Positions 61,917 to 64,000 of a stretch of DNA of 64,000 nucleotides are shown one piece after another (position 1 is the first letter of the stretch; the number at the start of each line of letters is the position of its first letter). The stretch covers positions 164,141-228,140 of the forward strand of contig JABVXV010000073.1 of NCBI GenBank assembly GCA_013365325.1, given 5' to 3'. The notes under the pieces are model-generated. The model searched no databases. It worked only from the letters and a program-made list of their open reading frames with translations, and was not told the origin of the DNA. Origin of the DNA: Dipetalonema caudispina (lineage: Eukaryota; Nematoda; Chromadorea; Rhabditida; Onchocercidae). The position numbers were made by a program, and so were the translations under genes.

Positions 61917-64000
61917 AGTTACTTTTAAATTTAAAGCATAATCAGTAATATTTTCTTTTTTTTACAATGGAAAAATCAGATACAATGAGAATAACATGTA
62001 ATTAAGTCTCTCTTCCTAATGCAAATGGAATTTTTTAATAAATTAATCATTTCCAATATTTGATGAAAAGTAAATGGACAGGTTTTTTTATATTACAAAA
62101 ATATTTAGCGGCGACGAGAGCAGTAATTTTTTTAAATTATAGTTGACAGTCTTCAGCAGTTCATAGACATTGTTTATTTATAGTGGATGATATTTTAGAA
62201 TTGTAGAATTGAAAGCCTCAAAGGTCGTGGTTAAAGGTCATAAAAGTACAATAGCTTAAAATAACTTCAATAAAACTGTTAAATTAAAAAATTCTTTTAC
62301 AGGAGAGTAAACTACTGAGATCATTCCATAGTGTTGTATTCATTGTATTAGCTAATTATACTATGATATATATCTCTTACATCAGCAATGCACCACTAGG
62401 CTATCATATCTACGAGAAATACTCAAAGATCAATGTAGATTACCTAAATAATTTGTTTAATTAGATGCTTATGAAGAATCTCTTAAATATTTTTTTATGA
62501 TAGAGTTATAGCTAAAAGAAAAATGATTAAAAGCTATTTAAATCCAATCACATAAACTTAATGTCTTTCTTTCATCTCTCATTAAATGTCCTGCTAAACT
62601 TTATTTCTATCATATAATTCATTCTTTTCATTCTAATTCAAATTTGAATTCCTCTTTAAATTAACATATGGTAGATGAGGTAATTTTTGTATAAAAAAAG
62701 TCGTGATACCGAGACCATTCAAGTCTCATTAAACTTATTTTAACTTAAATATTATAAAGCTAATCGTTCCAGTGTGGAAAACAATCATTAATTTCAAGAA
62801 ATTTCATCTCTTTCTTTTCTTTTGTAATCATCAAACAATTTATGTTTTGCTTTTAAAAGCTTTCAAATTAAAAAATTTCTACCTTCACACAAATCCTCAA
62901 TAATGTGTGCCAGTAGTTTCTATTCAATCATCACTTATTTTGTCATAATATTATATGCTCATTGATCTATCAATCTTGTGCCTTCAAATAAAAACTAATT
63001 GTTTTATTTTTTTACACCTCTTAATTTCGACAAGTAAATATGGCTCAAACTGAAAATCTTTCCTTTACGATCCATTGTTGTAATTAGATTGAAACTAATG
63101 TTTCCTATACAAAAAAAAATTGTCTAGGCCTTACCCATATTTAATTACTTATTTCTCGAATATGTGTAGGATTTGGCAAATCAGTGTTTCTTAAATAGAT
63201 AAAACAAATGATATAACATTTTGAGATTTATCAATTTCATTGCAACAAAAAAGATTGATTATTGGAAAAAAGTTTTGTTATTCCAGAAAATTTAATCAAT
63301 TTCAAAACTTTTCAGTCCTCATAATCCTACCAATAATGTTGCAGGAAATTTAAATTTCAAAACATTTGCATCACTTCTTAAAGTTCCAAATTTGCATTAA
63401 TGCATGCTTTACACAACTAATTCATGCATTCTTCTATAAAATTATTGAAGTGAATGCGATCAGAATATTGTTTTCATACTCACTGAGTTGTGACACATTA
63501 TTCAATTCCATTTGTCACCAACGAATTCTACAATGGTATGTGTATTTCAGCAAAAGCAGATTTCTTGAAAAATTATCATTTGATAGTAAGAGATAATGAC
63601 AGCTTTGATTTTCAACATGTACCAGTATTAATTTACTACAAATTTCACAAAAAAAACTGAAATTTATTACATTAGCAATGGATAGCATTTACATACCGAA
63701 CAATATTTTTATAACATTCTTATTTGAACGGCAATGGATTAATGACGTTATCGATTAAAATTTTAGAAAGATGTGAAGTTTGAGATTTAAATAAACCAAA
63801 AACTTATTGGGTAGTAATACTTGACTATAGTGGTTGTTGACCTGCAGCAATAATGCTCCAGCATTTGGCACCAACAATAAGTGCACAATGCAACCGACCA
63901 ATCGGTTGAATTTAGTAAGTTTAAAAATTGTAGACAACGAAGAAATCCATGAATGGATTAGAAAAGAAGGAGAAAGAGTTGAAGGAGAAGTCAAGCTCAT
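61917..64000. other. Downstream spacer, possible edge gene at the right end
   Basis: The first 130 nt are probably the 3' UTR of the BTB gene. The rest is AT-rich without repeats. From about 63826 or 63852 to the window edge a plus-strand frame stays open behind acceptor-like sites (CTATAG, CTGCAG) and reads CTMQPTNRLNLVSLKIVDNE, then EWIRKEGERVEGEVKL. The opposite strand is also open (63755-64000) with a hydrophobic translation. I favour the plus-strand reading but cannot prove a gene from one exon. Confidence 0.3.
62037..62042 (+). terminator. Candidate poly(A) signal of the BTB zinc-finger gene
   Basis: AATAAA lies 121 nt downstream of the TGA at 61914-61916, a normal distance for a short nematode 3' UTR. 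Confidence 0.45.

Noticed and set aside
1..64000. tRNA, rRNA, CRISPR, bacterial operon or viral elements
   Set aside because: I looked for tRNA T-loop motifs, rRNA-like GC blocks, regular spacer arrays, reverse transcriptase or integrase motifs and telomeric TTAGGC arrays, and saw none.

Overview
The window is about 64 kb of AT-rich DNA with small exons, introns of roughly 50-800 nt with GT-AG borders and nematode-type TTTCAG/TTTTAG acceptors, and ATGs lying a few tens of bases downstream of acceptor-like sites, as expected with spliced-leader trans-splicing. Gene content (CCDC93, RNASEH2A, CLPTM1L, a Shaw/Kv3 channel, a BTB zinc-finger protein) is metazoan. Overall this fits a nematode, probably a filarial or other clade III worm; the species cannot be fixed from sequence alone. 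All gene models were built by hand from splice sites, reading phase and remembered family sequences.

Layout: (1) 1-1366, 3' end of an unrecognised plus-strand gene. (2) 3152-4840, a three-exon minus-strand gene for a small secreted, cysteine-rich, probably GPI-anchored protein. (3) 4.8-14.7 kb, long AT-rich stretch with no gene I can support, but with a 62-nt hairpin. (4) 14690-28580, three collinear plus-strand housekeeping genes: CCDC93 (endosomal CCC complex), RNASEH2A (catalytic subunit of RNase H2) and CLPTM1L (ER multipass protein). (5) 28.6-38.5 kb, AT-rich, repeats only. (6) 38525-47151, a Shaw-type voltage-gated K+ channel locus. (7) 47.2-58.1 kb, mostly microsatellites and weak exon candidates. 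(8) 58142-61916, a BTB protein with four C2H2 zinc fingers. (9) 61.9-64 kb, little content, possibly the start of another gene at the edge.

The most interesting part is the channel locus. One set of four exons encodes the T1 tetramerisation domain. It is followed by two complete, separate exon sets (A and B), each encoding S1-S6, pore and C-terminal tail. The last T1 exon ends in phase 0, and the S1 exons of both sets begin in phase 0, so one T1 module could be spliced to either membrane domain. Set A has its own terminal exon and an AATAAA. Set B is preceded by a small exon with an in-phase ATG, so it could instead be a T1-less channel, perhaps a downstream operon gene. Three tandem 29-bp repeats carrying TGCATG (the Fox-1/ASD-1 splicing-factor core) lie between the sets. 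Both sets have a TIGFG filter instead of TVGYG. They differ in S4 charge, and two of their introns sit at shifted positions.
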